NCBI RefSeq assembly: GCF_001598355.1
Contig: NZ_BCYU01000001.1
Coordinates: 46,817-110,816 of the forward strand
Length of the DNA stretch: 64,000 nt
DNA from: Sphingomonas asaccharolytica NBRC 15499
GTDB taxonomy: Bacteria; Pseudomonadota; Alphaproteobacteria; Sphingomonadales; Sphingomonadaceae
Direction: 5' to 3'
In this document: in pieces, positions 25,628 to 34,723 of the stretch
Numbering within the stretch: the stretch's first letter is position 1
Layout of the letters: each line of letters opens with the position of its first letter
Program-made: the position numbers and the translations under genes
The notes under the pieces: generated by a model
The model's input: the letters and a program-made list of their open reading frames with translations, nothing else
The model's database searches: none
What the model was told of the DNA's origin: nothing

Positions 25628-26593
25628 ATGTCGTCACCGATCCGTATCCTGCTCCAGACGACGATCACGGGAATCGCGGACGACTGGAATATCGGCCGCT
25701 TCTCGATGCTGCGCGACTATCTCGCCGGACTGACCGATGAAGAGGGAGCGCCGCTCTGTGACGTGACGGCCCGGGATCGCACTGCTCCGGGCAGCCCCGA
25801 TCCGATACTCTCGACAATCGACCGCTCGGATTTCGACGAGCTCTGGCTGTTCGCTGTCGACACCGGCGACGGGCTCGATCCCGAAGACTGCGCCGCGATC
25901 GGCCGGTTTCGCGAGGATGGGCGCGGCCTGCTGGTGACGCGCGACCACATGGACTTGGGCTGCTCGGTCTGCACGCTGGGCGGCGTCGGCGCCGCGCATT
26001 TCTTTCACAGCAGCCATCTCGACCCCGATCCCACCCGACACGTGATCGATGATCGTGAGACCAGCTACATCCTCTGGCCCAATTACCATTCCGGCGCGAA
26101 TGGCGACTTCCAGCAAGTCAGCGTGGTCGATCCGCCCCACCCAGTGCTGCAGGACCGGGGCACGCCGAACGGGCTGATCCGCTATTTCCCCTCACATCCG
26201 CACGAAGGAGCGGTCGACGCGCCCGCCGAAGATCCTACCGCGCGCGTCATCGCCACGGGCGTGAGCAGGGTGAGCGGCAGACAGTTCAACCTTGTGGTGG
26301 CCTTCGAGCCGACGCCGAACGGTGGGCCCGCGATTGCCCAGTCTACCTTCCACCATTTCGCCGATTACAATTGGGACCCGAACAAGGGTTGCCCGAGCTT
26401 CGTCAGCGAGCTGCCGGGCGACGGGCTCGCCCATTCGCCGGAAGCGCGGGCTTCGATCCGAACCTATGTGCGCAACCTGGCGCTATGGTTGGCCGGGCGG
26501 CCGACCGAAGGCCGACAAATGCGCCTCGAGCATGAGCTCGATGAGGCGCTCGAGGAAAGCCTTCCGGCCAGCGATCCACCCGCGATCGGCTAA
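25628..26593 (+). CDS. conserved hypothetical protein (possible ThuA/GATase-like fold)
   Basis: A 321-residue cytosolic protein starting MSSPIRILLQTTI after GGGAGAAA. Features seen are IADDWNIGRFSMLRDYL, FDELWLFAVDTGDGLDPED, RGLLVTRDHMDLGCSVC, FHHFADYNWDP and a C-terminal acidic tail. The alternation of beta strands with DELWLF and LVTRDH resembles ThuA-like or class I amidotransferase-like folds, but there is no Cys-His-Glu triad I can assign. It is followed by a VOC protein gene after 11 bp, which suggests they work together. Function unknown. Confidence 0.8.
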   Translation: MSSPIRILLQTTITGIADDWNIGRFSMLRDYLAGLTDEEGAPLCDVTARDRTAPGSPDPILSTIDRSDFDELWLFAVDTGDGLDPEDCAAIGRFREDGRGLLVTRDHMDLGCSVCTLGGVGAAHFFHSSHLDPDPTRHVIDDRETSYILWPNYHSGANGDFQQVSVVDPPHPVLQDRGTPNGLIRYFPSHPHEGAVDAPAEDPTARVIATGVSRVSGRQFNLVVAFEPTPNGGPAIAQSTFHHFADYNWDPNKGCPSFVSELPGDGLAHSPEARASIRTYVRNLALWLAGRPTEGRQMRLEHELDEALEESLPASDPPAIG

Positions 26594-26604
26594 CGGCATA
26601 CGAC

Positions 26605-26988
26605 ATGCTCAAAAACTACGCTTCGTCGGCGATCGTACCGTGCACCGATCTCGCCCGGGCCAAGGCCTTCTACGGCGACATACTCGGCCTGCCGCTAATC
26701 GCCGATCACGGCAACGGCTTCGTCTTCGGGACCGGTGAGACAAAGCTTAATATCTATCGCAGCGATTTTGCCGGCACCAATCGTGCAGATGCCGTGGTCT
26801 GGGCGGTCGGCGATGACATCGAGGCAATCGCCGCCGCCTTGCGCGCTAAGAGCGTGACGCTCGAGGAATATCCCGAGGGTTTCGACAAGGTGGTGGAGGG
26901 AGTCCATGTCAGCGGCCAGTTAAGTGTGATCTGGTTCAGAGATCCGGATGGCAACATTCTGCACGTCACCAGCGGCCACGCGAATTAG
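26605..26988 (+). CDS. VOC-family (glyoxalase-like) protein
   Basis: A 127-residue single vicinal-oxygen-chelate protein: SAIVPCTDLARAKAFYGDILGLPL at the start is the classic betaalphabeta signature, and WFRDPDGNILHVTSGH at the end includes the C-terminal metal-ligand region. Family members are lyases, dioxygenases or resistance proteins; nothing here fixes the activity. It is 11 bp after the 25628 gene in the same unit. Confidence 0.9.
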   Translation: MLKNYASSAIVPCTDLARAKAFYGDILGLPLIADHGNGFVFGTGETKLNIYRSDFAGTNRADAVVWAVGDDIEAIAAALRAKSVTLEEYPEGFDKVVEGVHVSGQLSVIWFRDPDGNILHVTSGHAN

Positions 26989-27484
26989 CGTCACCGGAGC
27001 AGGTAATGGCGGCCCGGCGCTTAAAACAGTGGGAGCAGCGCAGTACGTTGCGGCCTCCAAGGCGATGGACGAAACATGCCGGTGCGCGAATAGCCGCTTT
27101 TGGACGCCTAGCTGGCGCGAGACGTTACCTCGAAGCCTCATAGCATTGTCTAGAATAGCATCATCTAGAGAGCGGTTCGCGTCAGACGGACAGCACCGCC
27201 AAGCAGTCTGTAAACGCAGAGTCCCGCGCTTAAGCGGGCCGAAAGCCGGCAGTTCCTGCCAATTTGCGGCGTAAATCCGTACCGCGGAGACGCGCCCAAC
27301 CGTACCTTTCGCCGCACTTTCTCTGGAGCCTTGCGGCGCAGTACGCTTTGGCATTCAACGCATCTTGCATCGGCCCGGATCGATAATGCGTCTTACGTCG
27401 AGCGGCGGAGTTCAGTCCCTCAGCGTGCCAACGAAGCGCCGATCGCCTCGAAGCGTCCGGCCCACGGACGATGTCGGCATGGAC
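26989..27484. other. non-coding region with repeat copy A
   Basis: A 496-bp gap between converging genes. The middle (27174-27290) holds copy A of a dispersed repeat with two small hairpins. The remainder shows no gene I can support. Confidence 0.45.
27174..27290 (+). repeat. dispersed intergenic repeat, copy A
   Basis: This is the fuller form, shared with 61831-61946. A 19-bp exact block (cagcaccgccaagcagtct, at 27191-27209) is followed by a CCGC-GCTTAA-GCGG hairpin, a GGCAG-TTC-CTGCC hairpin and CCGTACCGCGGAGA. The first 24 bases also match the two shorter copies at 43133 and 47127. Confidence 0.68.
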
Positions 27485-28105
27485 TCACGCAGCGACGGTA
27501 CCGGCATATCCAGCGAACGGAGCAACGGCAGCGACGGCCTGGCTGACGTACCGCTCTTTCTCACCGACCGGCGCAACGGAGGAAATCGCCTCTTCGGCAT
27601 CACGCATCGACGCCCCGCGAGCGATCATCCAGGTCGCGAGATATTGCGACGCGAGGCAGCCTCCCGCGGTCGCGACGTTGCCATGAGCGACGAACGGCGC
27701 GTCGAGCACTTCGACCCCCGCCTCGATCACCCAGGGCTTGGTCGCGAGATCGGTGCAGGCCGGCAAGTCGCCGATCAGTCCCAACCGGGCGAGCAGGAGA
27801 GTCCCCGAACATTGCGCACCGATCAGCTGGCGTAAGGGATCGAGCCTGATCCGCGACAGCAGGTCGGCATCGTCCGCCAACTCGCGGCTTCGAACGCCGC
27901 TGCCGATCAGCACCGCATCGGCGTCGGTGGCGAATTCCAGGGGCTTTTGGCGCCGGACGACGACGCCGTTCATCGAGGTAACCTGCCCGGTGGGCGAGGT
28001 GATGTACGCCGCCCAACCCCGCTTCTTCATGCGATTGAGGATGGTCGCAGGCACGAAGCAATCCAGTTCGTTGAAACCGTCGAACGTCAAAATCGCAATC
28101 TGCAT
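27485..28105 (-). CDS. DJ-1/PfpI-family protein
   Basis: A 206-residue DJ-1/PfpI (class I amidotransferase-like) protein: MQIAILTFDGFNELD at the N-terminus, and GAQCSGTLLLARLG containing the nucleophile-elbow Cys near residue 97. Members are chaperones, deglycases, isonitrile hydratases or AraC-type regulatory domains; no HTH is attached here. The ATG is chosen over an in-frame TTG at 28123. It is 47 bp from the SnoaL-like gene upstream. Confidence 0.88.
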   Translation of the reverse strand: MQIAILTFDGFNELDCFVPATILNRMKKRGWAAYITSPTGQVTSMNGVVVRRQKPLEFATDADAVLIGSGVRSRELADDADLLSRIRLDPLRQLIGAQCSGTLLLARLGLIGDLPACTDLATKPWVIEAGVEVLDAPFVAHGNVATAGGCLASQYLATWMIARGASMRDAEEAISSVAPVGEKERYVSQAVAAVAPFAGYAGTVAA

Positions 28106-28152
28106 GATCGTCTCTCGAAGCAACTTTCCCAGGATTCGAAATAACGGTCGCG

Positions 28153-28560
28153 TCAGACCGTCGGATACTCCCAGACATCGGGCGGAAGCTTGTCCTTGAG
28201 CGACGCGTACATCGCGTCGCGGAACAGCTTCACCGCCGGGAACGGCCGGAGCGCGATGGTGCGCTCGACGATCAAGCCCCGCTCGTCATCCACGATGACC
28301 TCGAAGCTTTCGAGCTTGTGGCCGTCCATGGTTCCTTCCCAGCGCAGGAAGGTGGTGCGGTCGTCGATCTTATATTCTGCCGTATAGGCGCCCGAGCCGC
28401 GCGTGGAGCTCGACTGGGCGAAGATCGCCGCGACGGCGTCGCGTCCCTCGACCGACCGTGCCAGGATAGGGCTGTTGAAGACGACGGAGTCGGCAAGCAA
28501 CTCGCGCACCTGGGCAGGCGTGGCGCCGCCGGACTCCCGTAATTTGCGCAGCGGATGCAT
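28153..28560 (-). CDS. SnoaL/NTF2-like protein
   Basis: A 135-residue protein. Segments ATPAQVRELLADSVVFNSPIL, EGRDAVAAIFAQ and DRTTFLRWEGTMDGHKLE fit an NTF2/SnoaL-type barrel, with the C-terminal RPFPAVKLFRDAMY. The function cannot be assigned. GGAGAAG precedes MHPLRK; the in-frame ATG at 28596 is less well placed. It is divergent from the epoxide hydrolase gene. Confidence 0.78.
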   Translation of the reverse strand: MHPLRKLRESGGATPAQVRELLADSVVFNSPILARSVEGRDAVAAIFAQSSSTRGSGAYTAEYKIDDRTTFLRWEGTMDGHKLESFEVIVDDERGLIVERTIALRPFPAVKLFRDAMYASLKDKLPPDVWEYPTV

Positions 28561-28740
28561 GGGGACTTCTCCTGCGGTGAAAGCATCGAAGGCCATGATC
28601 TAGGGGCGTTCACCCCGGGCGAGCAGCCGGGCGAAGTGAGAGGCTGCCTTTCGATTTCGCCATCTGCCGGTGCCGGCCAGGGCGCTTCATATTGCTGTCG
28701 TGCTTGCCGCCGTCGAAGCGGCTCCCTGGAAAGGCCAGAA

Positions 28741-30036
28741 ATGCGTTCCGATACCAATTTGAACCGGCGCGGATTCATCGTCGCCTCGTCGATCGCTGGT
28801 GCGGTCGGTATATTCTCAGAACCGCGCGATGCGATCGCGTCGGGCCGCGCAGCCATCGACTCGGCCGCGATCCGTCCGTTCCGGATCCACGTTCCCGATG
28901 CCGCGCTCGCCGACCTGCACCATCGCATCCTGGCGACCCGCTGGCCCGACCGCGAGACCGTGGCCGACACGTCGCAGGGCCTGAAACTCGATACGATGCA
29001 GAAGGTCGCGCATTATTGGGCGACCGGTCACGACTGGCGCAAGGCCGAGGCCCAACTCAACGCGCTGCCCAACTTCGTCACCGAGATCGACGGCGTCGAC
29101 ATCCACTTCATCCATGTGAAGTCGAAGCATCCCGGCGCGCTGCCGATGATCGTCACGCATGGCTGGCCGGGATCAATCATCGAGCAACTCAAGATCATCG
29201 GGCCGCTGACCGACCCGACCGCTCATGGCGGCACGGCAGCCGATGCGTTCGACGTGGTGATCCCGTCGCTGCCCGGCCACGGCTTTTCGGGCAAGCCACG
29301 GCAATTGGGATGGGACCCGATCCGCATCGCCAAGGCCTGGGCCGTGCTGATGCAGCGTCTCGGCTATACCCGCTACGTCGCGCAGGGCGGCGACTGGGGC
29401 AATGCGGTGACCGAGCAACTGGCGCTGCTCCAGCCGCCGGGACTGGTCGGCATCCATACCAACATGCCCGCGTCGGTGCCCGACGATATCGCCAAGGCGC
29501 TGGCCGCAGGCGGCGCGGCGCCGGCCGGCCTGTCGGCCGACGAGCAGCGTGCCTATGGCCAGCTCGACTGGTTCTACAAGAACGGCCTGGGCTATGCGAA
29601 CGAGATGGCCCACCGGCCCCAGACGCTCTACGCGCTCGCCGACTCGCCGATCGGCCTCGCCGCCTGGATGTTCGACCATGACGTCCGCAGCATGGAACTG
29701 ATCACGCGAGTGTTCGACGGCGTCGAGGAAGGCCTGTCGAAACAGGATCTGATCGACAACGTCACGCTCTATTGGCTGACCGACACCGCCGTCTCTTCGG
29801 CGCGGCTCTATTGGGAGAGCAAGCTGCCGTTCTTCGCCCCCAAGGGGGTGACGCTGCCGGCGGCGATCAGCGCTTATCCCGACGAAATCTACCAGGCGCC
29901 ACGGAGCTGGGTGGAAAAAGCCTATCCCCGGCTGATTCACTATAACCGACTGCCCAAAGGTGGCCATTTTGCCGCCTGGGAGCAGCCGGCCTCGTTCGCC
30001 CGCGAGATGCGTACCGCGTTCAAGTCGCTCCGCTGA
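28741..30036 (+). CDS. exported epoxide hydrolase (microsomal EHN type)
   Basis: A 431-residue protein with a twin-arginine-like leader (NLNRRGFIVASSIAG). The EHN domain at about 40-150 (RPFRIHVPDAALADLHHRI ... TRWPD ... YWATGHDWR) precedes an alpha/beta-hydrolase core. There is the oxyanion HGWPGSIIEQ, the Asp nucleophile in VAQGGDWGNAV, and the catalytic His in LPKGGHFAAWEQP. Such enzymes hydrolyse epoxides to diols. GGAAAGG precedes the ATG. It is followed by two more exported alpha/beta hydrolases on the same strand, probably as an operon. Confidence 0.92.
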   Translation: MRSDTNLNRRGFIVASSIAGAVGIFSEPRDAIASGRAAIDSAAIRPFRIHVPDAALADLHHRILATRWPDRETVADTSQGLKLDTMQKVAHYWATGHDWRKAEAQLNALPNFVTEIDGVDIHFIHVKSKHPGALPMIVTHGWPGSIIEQLKIIGPLTDPTAHGGTAADAFDVVIPSLPGHGFSGKPRQLGWDPIRIAKAWAVLMQRLGYTRYVAQGGDWGNAVTEQLALLQPPGLVGIHTNMPASVPDDIAKALAAGGAAPAGLSADEQRAYGQLDWFYKNGLGYANEMAHRPQTLYALADSPIGLAAWMFDHDVRSMELITRVFDGVEEGLSKQDLIDNVTLYWLTDTAVSSARLYWESKLPFFAPKGVTLPAAISAYPDEIYQAPRSWVEKAYPRLIHYNRLPKGGHFAAWEQPASFAREMRTAFKSLR

Positions 30037-30118
30037 CCCCGAGCGGAGCCGGGCGGCGCGCATCGCCCCCTCCCCCAATGCGCGCCGCCCACCCCTTCCC
30101 CCTCCAAAGGACCCTCCT

Positions 30119-30913
30119 ATGACCTTCTTCAAATTTGCTGCCATGATGGCCGGCATCATGCTGACCGCCGCCGCCGCACCTGCGGCGCCGACTGAACCGG
30201 CCAAGCCGACCGTCGTCCTCGTCCATGGCGCGTTCGCCGATTCGACCAGCTGGAACGGCGTCGTCGCCGAGCTCCGCCGCGACAGCTATCCGGTGGTCTC
30301 CGCCGCCAATCCGTTGCGCGGCGCGGCGAGCGACGCCGCCTATGTCGCCTCGATCGTCAAGTCGATCAACGGCCCGGTCGTACTCGTCGGCCATTCCTAT
30401 GGCGGCACCGTCATCACCCAGGCCGCCGACGGCAAGCCGAACGTCAAGGCGCTGGTCTATGTCTCGGCCTTCGCGCCCGATGTCGGCGAAAGCAGCTTCG
30501 AGCTCGCCGGCAAATTCCCTGGGTCGGTGCTCAACACCGTTCTGGCCCAACCGGTGACCACGCCCGAGGGCAAGCAGGACCTCTATATCCGCGCCGACCA
30601 GTTTCCTGCCGCTTTCGCCGGCGACTTGCCGACCGACCTGGCGACAATCGCCGCGTTCGCGCAGCGCCCGCTCACGCTGCAGGCCGGCGAGGAGAAGGTC
30701 AGCGTGGCAGCGTGGAAGACACTGCCGTCGTGGTTCATCTACGGCTCAAAAGATCTCGCCATTCCGCCCGCCGCGATCAAGTTCATGGCCGACCGCGCTC
30801 AGGCCAGGAAGACCGTGGTCGTACCCGGCGCGTCGCACGTCGTGATGATCTCGCACCCGCACGAGGTCGCGGCGCTCATCGAAGAGGCTGCAAGCGCCAC
30901 GACAACGCGATAA
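30119..30913 (+). CDS. exported alpha/beta hydrolase (paralogue of 13742-14530)
   Basis: A 264-residue protein with a signal peptide (MMAGIMLTAAAAPAAP). It shares with the 13742 copy TVVLVHGAFADSTSW, the Ser elbow VVLVGHSYGGTVI, VSAFAPDVGE and GASHVVMISHPHEVA. AAAGGA precedes the ATG. It is the second gene of the three-gene rightward hydrolase unit, 82 bp after the epoxide hydrolase and 9 bp before the next hydrolase. It likely hydrolyses an ester in the periplasm; substrate unknown. Confidence 0.9.
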   Translation: MTFFKFAAMMAGIMLTAAAAPAAPTEPAKPTVVLVHGAFADSTSWNGVVAELRRDSYPVVSAANPLRGAASDAAYVASIVKSINGPVVLVGHSYGGTVITQAADGKPNVKALVYVSAFAPDVGESSFELAGKFPGSVLNTVLAQPVTTPEGKQDLYIRADQFPAAFAGDLPTDLATIAAFAQRPLTLQAGEEKVSVAAWKTLPSWFIYGSKDLAIPPAAIKFMADRAQARKTVVVPGASHVVMISHPHEVAALIEEAASATTTR

Positions 30914-30922
30914 AGGGCCGGC

Positions 30923-31921
30923 ATGTCCACCGACCCGACTCGCCGCGCTCTGCTCGGCGCCGCCATGATCGCCACTGCCGGCCCGCTCGTGCCCGCCATC
31001 GCTAATGCGGCGGTGGCGGCGCCCGCGATGCCGCCGCTCAAGACGGTCCGCACCGACCTGCTCGAGATCGCTTATGCCGAATACGGCCCAGCGTCCGGGC
31101 CGGCGGCGGTACTGCTCCACGGCTGGCCCTACGACATCCACGCCTTCGAGGTCGTGGCGCCGGCGCTGGCGGCGAAGGGCTATCGGGTCATCGTTCCTTA
31201 TCTGCGCGGATACGGCGCGACCCGCTTCCTGTCCGCGACGACGAAGCGCAACGGTGAGCCCGCCGGGCTCGCCGACGATATCCTGGCGATGCTGGACGCG
31301 CTGGGAATACGCAGCGCGATCCTGGGTGGCTTCGATTGGGGCGCGCGCACCGCCGACATCATCGCGGCCTTGTGGCCCGAGCGCGTCCGCGGGCTAGTGT
31401 CGGTCAGCGGCTATCTGATCGGTAGTCAGGCCGCCGGGCAACAGCCTCTGCCGCCGACAGCCGAGCTGCAATGGTGGTACCAATTCTACTTCGCGACCGA
31501 GCGCGGTCGCGCCGGCTACGAGAAGAACCGCTACGACTTCAATAAACTGATCTGGCGGATCGCCTCGCCCAAATGGGCGTTCGACGACGCCACGTTCGAC
31601 CGCTCGGCCGCGGCGTTCGACAATCCCGACCATGTCGACGTGGTGATCCACAATTATCGCTGGCGCCTCGGCCTGGCCGAGGGCGAGCCGCGCTATGCCG
31701 AGTCCGAGACTCGGCTCGCAGCGGCACCGACCATCGCCGTCCCGACGATCACGATGGAAGGCGACGCCAACGGCGCACCGCATCCGGAGCCCGCTGCCTA
31801 TGCGAAGAAGTTCACCGGCCGTTACGAGCATCGCCTGATCACCGGCGGCATCGGCCACAATTTGCCGCAGGAGGCACCGGCCGCCTTCGTCCAGGCGATG
31901 CTCGACGTCGCGAAGGCGTGA
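30923..31921 (+). CDS. exported alpha/beta hydrolase with Asp nucleophile
   Basis: A 332-residue protein with a Tat-type leader (TRRALLGAAMIATAG). The fold has AVLLHGWPYDIHAFE, YLRGYGATRFL, a FDWGAR elbow with Asp at the nucleophile position (epoxide-hydrolase/dehalogenase-like), and the terminal His in ITGGIGHNLPQEAP. It is the last gene of the rightward hydrolase operon, converging with the LysR gene. Confidence 0.9.
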   Translation: MSTDPTRRALLGAAMIATAGPLVPAIANAAVAAPAMPPLKTVRTDLLEIAYAEYGPASGPAAVLLHGWPYDIHAFEVVAPALAAKGYRVIVPYLRGYGATRFLSATTKRNGEPAGLADDILAMLDALGIRSAILGGFDWGARTADIIAALWPERVRGLVSVSGYLIGSQAAGQQPLPPTAELQWWYQFYFATERGRAGYEKNRYDFNKLIWRIASPKWAFDDATFDRSAAAFDNPDHVDVVIHNYRWRLGLAEGEPRYAESETRLAAAPTIAVPTITMEGDANGAPHPEPAAYAKKFTGRYEHRLITGGIGHNLPQEAPAAFVQAMLDVAKA

Positions 31922-31959
31922 CAAAGCCCAGCTTTTACCGGACAGCCGGCGCTGAGCTT

Positions 31960-32931
31960 TCAAGCCGTCGGTATGGCGGCGCTGGTCTCATCTCCAGCGT
32001 GAGCCTTCTCGATGACGGGCGATACGTCGAGCGCATCGAGATCCGCCAGCGTCTTGCGTAGCCGCGGCGTCATCCAGTCGAGGAACGCCCGGACCTTCAG
32101 CGGCAACAGGCCTTGCCGAACATAGACGAGGTGCACCGGAAAGACCTTGGTCGCATATTCCTCGAGAATGGTGACCAACGCCCCCGTACGTAGTTCGTTC
32201 AGCGCCTGGTAGCTCGGTGCGCGCACGATACCGAGACCGCGCGCGGCGGCAGTGATCGAGCCGGTGCTGGTGTTGGTGGAGACGCGAATGTTCGGCGTCG
32301 CGCGGATCCTGCGGCCGCCGAGCTCGTAGAGCCACGTCGCGTCGCCCGTACCACGATAGAAGACGGCATCATGATCGGACAGCTCCTCCGGGGCGGTCGG
32401 CCAGCCCATGCGGTCTAGATAGGCAGGACTCGCGCACGTGATGAGGCGAAACTCCCCGACCCTAATCGCATAGAGCGAACTGTCAGCGAGCTCCCCAAGA
32501 CGGACGCCGACATCGACATGCTCGTCGACGAGATTGACCACGCGATCCACCGATCTCACGTTCAGCGAGATTTCGGGATGCTCGCACAGAAAGTCATAGG
32601 CCAACGGCAGCACGCGCTGACGGCCGAACGCCAACGGCACCGTGATCGTCAGCACGCCGCGTGGCACTTCATACTCGCCCGACGCGCGCAGCTCCGCATC
32701 CTTGAGTTGGGCGACGATATGGCGCGCCGCCTCGACATAGTCGCGGCCGGCATCGGTCAACTGGACGTTGCGGCTGGTCCGGACGAGCAAGCGCGTGCCG
32801 AGATGGCGCTCAAGATCGGCAACCTTGCGGCTGACGCTCGGCAGCGGCGCGTTGAGCTTGCGGCTGCCCGCCGACAGACTGCCGGCGTCGACCACCGCCA
32901 ACAACACCTGCATCGCATCGAGACGGTCCAT
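31960..32931 (-). CDS. LysR-family transcriptional regulator
   Basis: A 323-residue LTTR. The winged HTH occupies residues 1-60 (MDRLDAMQVLLAVVDAGSLS ... LPSVSRKVADLERHLGTRLL), and the periplasmic-binding-type effector domain follows (GVLTITVPLAFGRQRVLPLA ...). It is of the CrgA/DsdC-like subgroup with a long C-terminal tail. Converging with the hydrolase operon, it lies 80 bp behind the end of the long leftward operon, so it may be its distal gene or have its own promoter. Its targets are not clear. Confidence 0.93.
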   Translation of the reverse strand: MDRLDAMQVLLAVVDAGSLSAGSRKLNAPLPSVSRKVADLERHLGTRLLVRTSRNVQLTDAGRDYVEAARHIVAQLKDAELRASGEYEVPRGVLTITVPLAFGRQRVLPLAYDFLCEHPEISLNVRSVDRVVNLVDEHVDVGVRLGELADSSLYAIRVGEFRLITCASPAYLDRMGWPTAPEELSDHDAVFYRGTGDATWLYELGGRRIRATPNIRVSTNTSTGSITAAARGLGIVRAPSYQALNELRTGALVTILEEYATKVFPVHLVYVRQGLLPLKVRAFLDWMTPRLRKTLADLDALDVSPVIEKAHAGDETSAAIPTA

Positions 32932-33011
32932 ATGACCCCCATTCGTCCCTGCCGCCGGACGATAGCGATTTTCGCGGGGAACGCATAGCGGGGGCGCAAG
33001 GCCCGGGATCT

Positions 33012-33725
33012 CTAATCGAATTCCACGTCGTCGATGTCGATCGAAACCATCAGCAGGTCCTCGACGGGGCGATGGTCGGGTCCGCGCACATAAGCGCGGC
33101 GGCGCGTCGGCACCCGGATGCCCTGCACCTCGACATAGTCACCGATCATCTGTGCCGCAGGAAAGCCGCCGGCGATGTCGACGCGATAATCGTGCCGCTT
33201 GAGGTCGAGGTTGCTGTCGAAGAAGAAGTCCTGTTGTCGGCTGTGCGTGACCATCGAGCCGGGAAACAAGGCGCGCAGCACGCGCCATTCCTCGTCGCCC
33301 TCGCGCCACGGATCGAGCTCGTGCACCTCTACCCCCTGCATCGCGAGGACGAACGGCGAGTTGAGGTAGAGCCACATCGCATAACCGTTGAAATAGGCGC
33401 GGTGGAGCGGCCCCCAAAGCGTGCTCATTCCGTGCCCGGCGAACAGCGCAGGCAAGTCGCGGCTCTCGGCGACGATCGCGCCGTCGGTCTTCTCGACGGC
33501 AACGCGATCAGCGGAAAAGGCGGTTCGCTGGTCGGGCGCACCGAATGGCGATACCGACGCGCGCAAGTCGTGCAGCGATACGGTCATGCGGCGTTGCGTC
33601 GGGTCGGTCGCGAGGCCCTTGAGCGGGAATAGCCCGCCCGTAGTCACCACCGAGGCCCGGACCCGATCGAACGTCGCACGGGCGAGTCCGCCGTGCGCAT
33701 AGATTATCTCTTCCAGCAGCTTCAT
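33012..33725 (-). CDS. conserved hypothetical protein
   Basis: A 237-residue cytosolic protein that I do not recognise. Visible are MKLLEEIIYAHGGLARATFD, ALFAGHGMSTLWGPLHRAYF, GYAMWLYLNSPFVLAM, VEVHELDPWREG and a C-terminal VQGIRVPTRRRAYVR. The many charged and aromatic residues suggest a beta-rich ligand-binding fold. It is the last gene of the long leftward operon, 14 bp after the 3-hydroxyacyl-CoA dehydrogenase, so a role in the same acyl-CoA pathway is likely. Confidence 0.8.
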   Translation of the reverse strand: MKLLEEIIYAHGGLARATFDRVRASVVTTGGLFPLKGLATDPTQRRMTVSLHDLRASVSPFGAPDQRTAFSADRVAVEKTDGAIVAESRDLPALFAGHGMSTLWGPLHRAYFNGYAMWLYLNSPFVLAMQGVEVHELDPWREGDEEWRVLRALFPGSMVTHSRQQDFFFDSNLDLKRHDYRVDIAGGFPAAQMIGDYVEVQGIRVPTRRRAYVRGPDHRPVEDLLMVSIDIDDVEFD

Positions 33726-33739
33726 CGCCGACCCTCTCC

Positions 33740-34708
33740 TCAGGCCGCTTTGGCAAGCGCGGCATTGGTCCGTTCATACCGCGTCCGCAGCTCGAGCAGG
33801 CCGAGCAGCAGCGTGTCGCGCTCGGCCTCGAGCTCCTCGATCGAGCGCGACCCGACCTCTTCATGGACGCTGTCGATGAGCCGGCGTTGCACCTCCGGCG
33901 TCAGTTCGGGCTCGCCCATGCTTTTCCACGAATGCGTCATCGGCCCGGCGAACTGCTCGAAGAAATGCTCGATGCCGCCCGGCCCGCCACCAAGATGGTT
34001 GAGCATCATATTGCCCATCAGCGCCCAGCGAAGGCCGGGCCCCCAGGACAGGGCGGTATCGACATCGGCCGCGCTCACCACGCCTTCGGTGACGAGGTAA
34101 TAGACCTCGCGCGCCAGCGCGCCCTGCAGGCGGTTGGCGACATGGCCCGGCATTTCCTTGTTGAGGCGCACGGTGCGCCGCCCGATCGCGGTGTAGAAAG
34201 CGTCGGCGCGGTCGATCGCTTCCTTGGAAGTCTTCTCCCCGGCGACCAGTTCGACCAGCGGGATCAGGTGCGGCGGGTTGAACGGGTGGCCGATGATGCA
34301 GCGTTCGGGGTGCGACGTCGCGCCAACCTGGATCTGGCTCATTGGCAGCCCCGACGAACTCGACGCGATGATCACATCGGGCGGCAGCAAGGCGTCGAGC
34401 TGAGCATAGAGTTTTTGCTTCAGCTCGATCCGCTCGGGTCCGTTCTCCTGCACGAAATCGACCCCGGCCAACGCCTCGGCAAGATTCGCGTTGAACGAGA
34501 GGTTCTGCATCGAACCGTTGCGCGAGAGCCCGAGGCGCTCGAGCGCGGGCCAGGCCTTCTGTACGAAATGGTACAAGGCCGCTTCCGCGCCCGGCGCGGG
34601 ATCGGTCGCGACAACCTCAAACCCCTTTGCGAGAAACAAAGCGGTCCAGCTGGCGCCGATGACGCCGGTGCCAACCACGGCGATGCGGCGGATATTTCGG
34701 TCGGTCAT
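33740..34708 (-). CDS. 3-hydroxyacyl-CoA dehydrogenase-family protein
   Basis: A 322-residue NAD-dependent dehydrogenase. The Rossmann motif is AVVGTGVIGASW (about 10-21). SSSSGLPMSQIQ and IGHPFNPPHLIPLVELVAG include the catalytic His-Glu region of this superfamily, and the C-terminal helical domain begins near RLNKEMPGHVANRL. The size and motifs also fit carnitine 3-dehydrogenase and L-gulonate dehydrogenase, so the acyl-CoA substrate is inferred from the operon (acyl-CoA dehydrogenase, enoyl-CoA hydratase, CoA transferase). AAGGAG precedes the ATG. Confidence 0.87.
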   Translation of the reverse strand: MTDRNIRRIAVVGTGVIGASWTALFLAKGFEVVATDPAPGAEAALYHFVQKAWPALERLGLSRNGSMQNLSFNANLAEALAGVDFVQENGPERIELKQKLYAQLDALLPPDVIIASSSSGLPMSQIQVGATSHPERCIIGHPFNPPHLIPLVELVAGEKTSKEAIDRADAFYTAIGRRTVRLNKEMPGHVANRLQGALAREVYYLVTEGVVSAADVDTALSWGPGLRWALMGNMMLNHLGGGPGGIEHFFEQFAGPMTHSWKSMGEPELTPEVQRRLIDSVHEEVGSRSIEELEAERDTLLLGLLELRTRYERTNAALAKAA

Positions 34709-34723
34709 GTCATGTCTCCTTAG

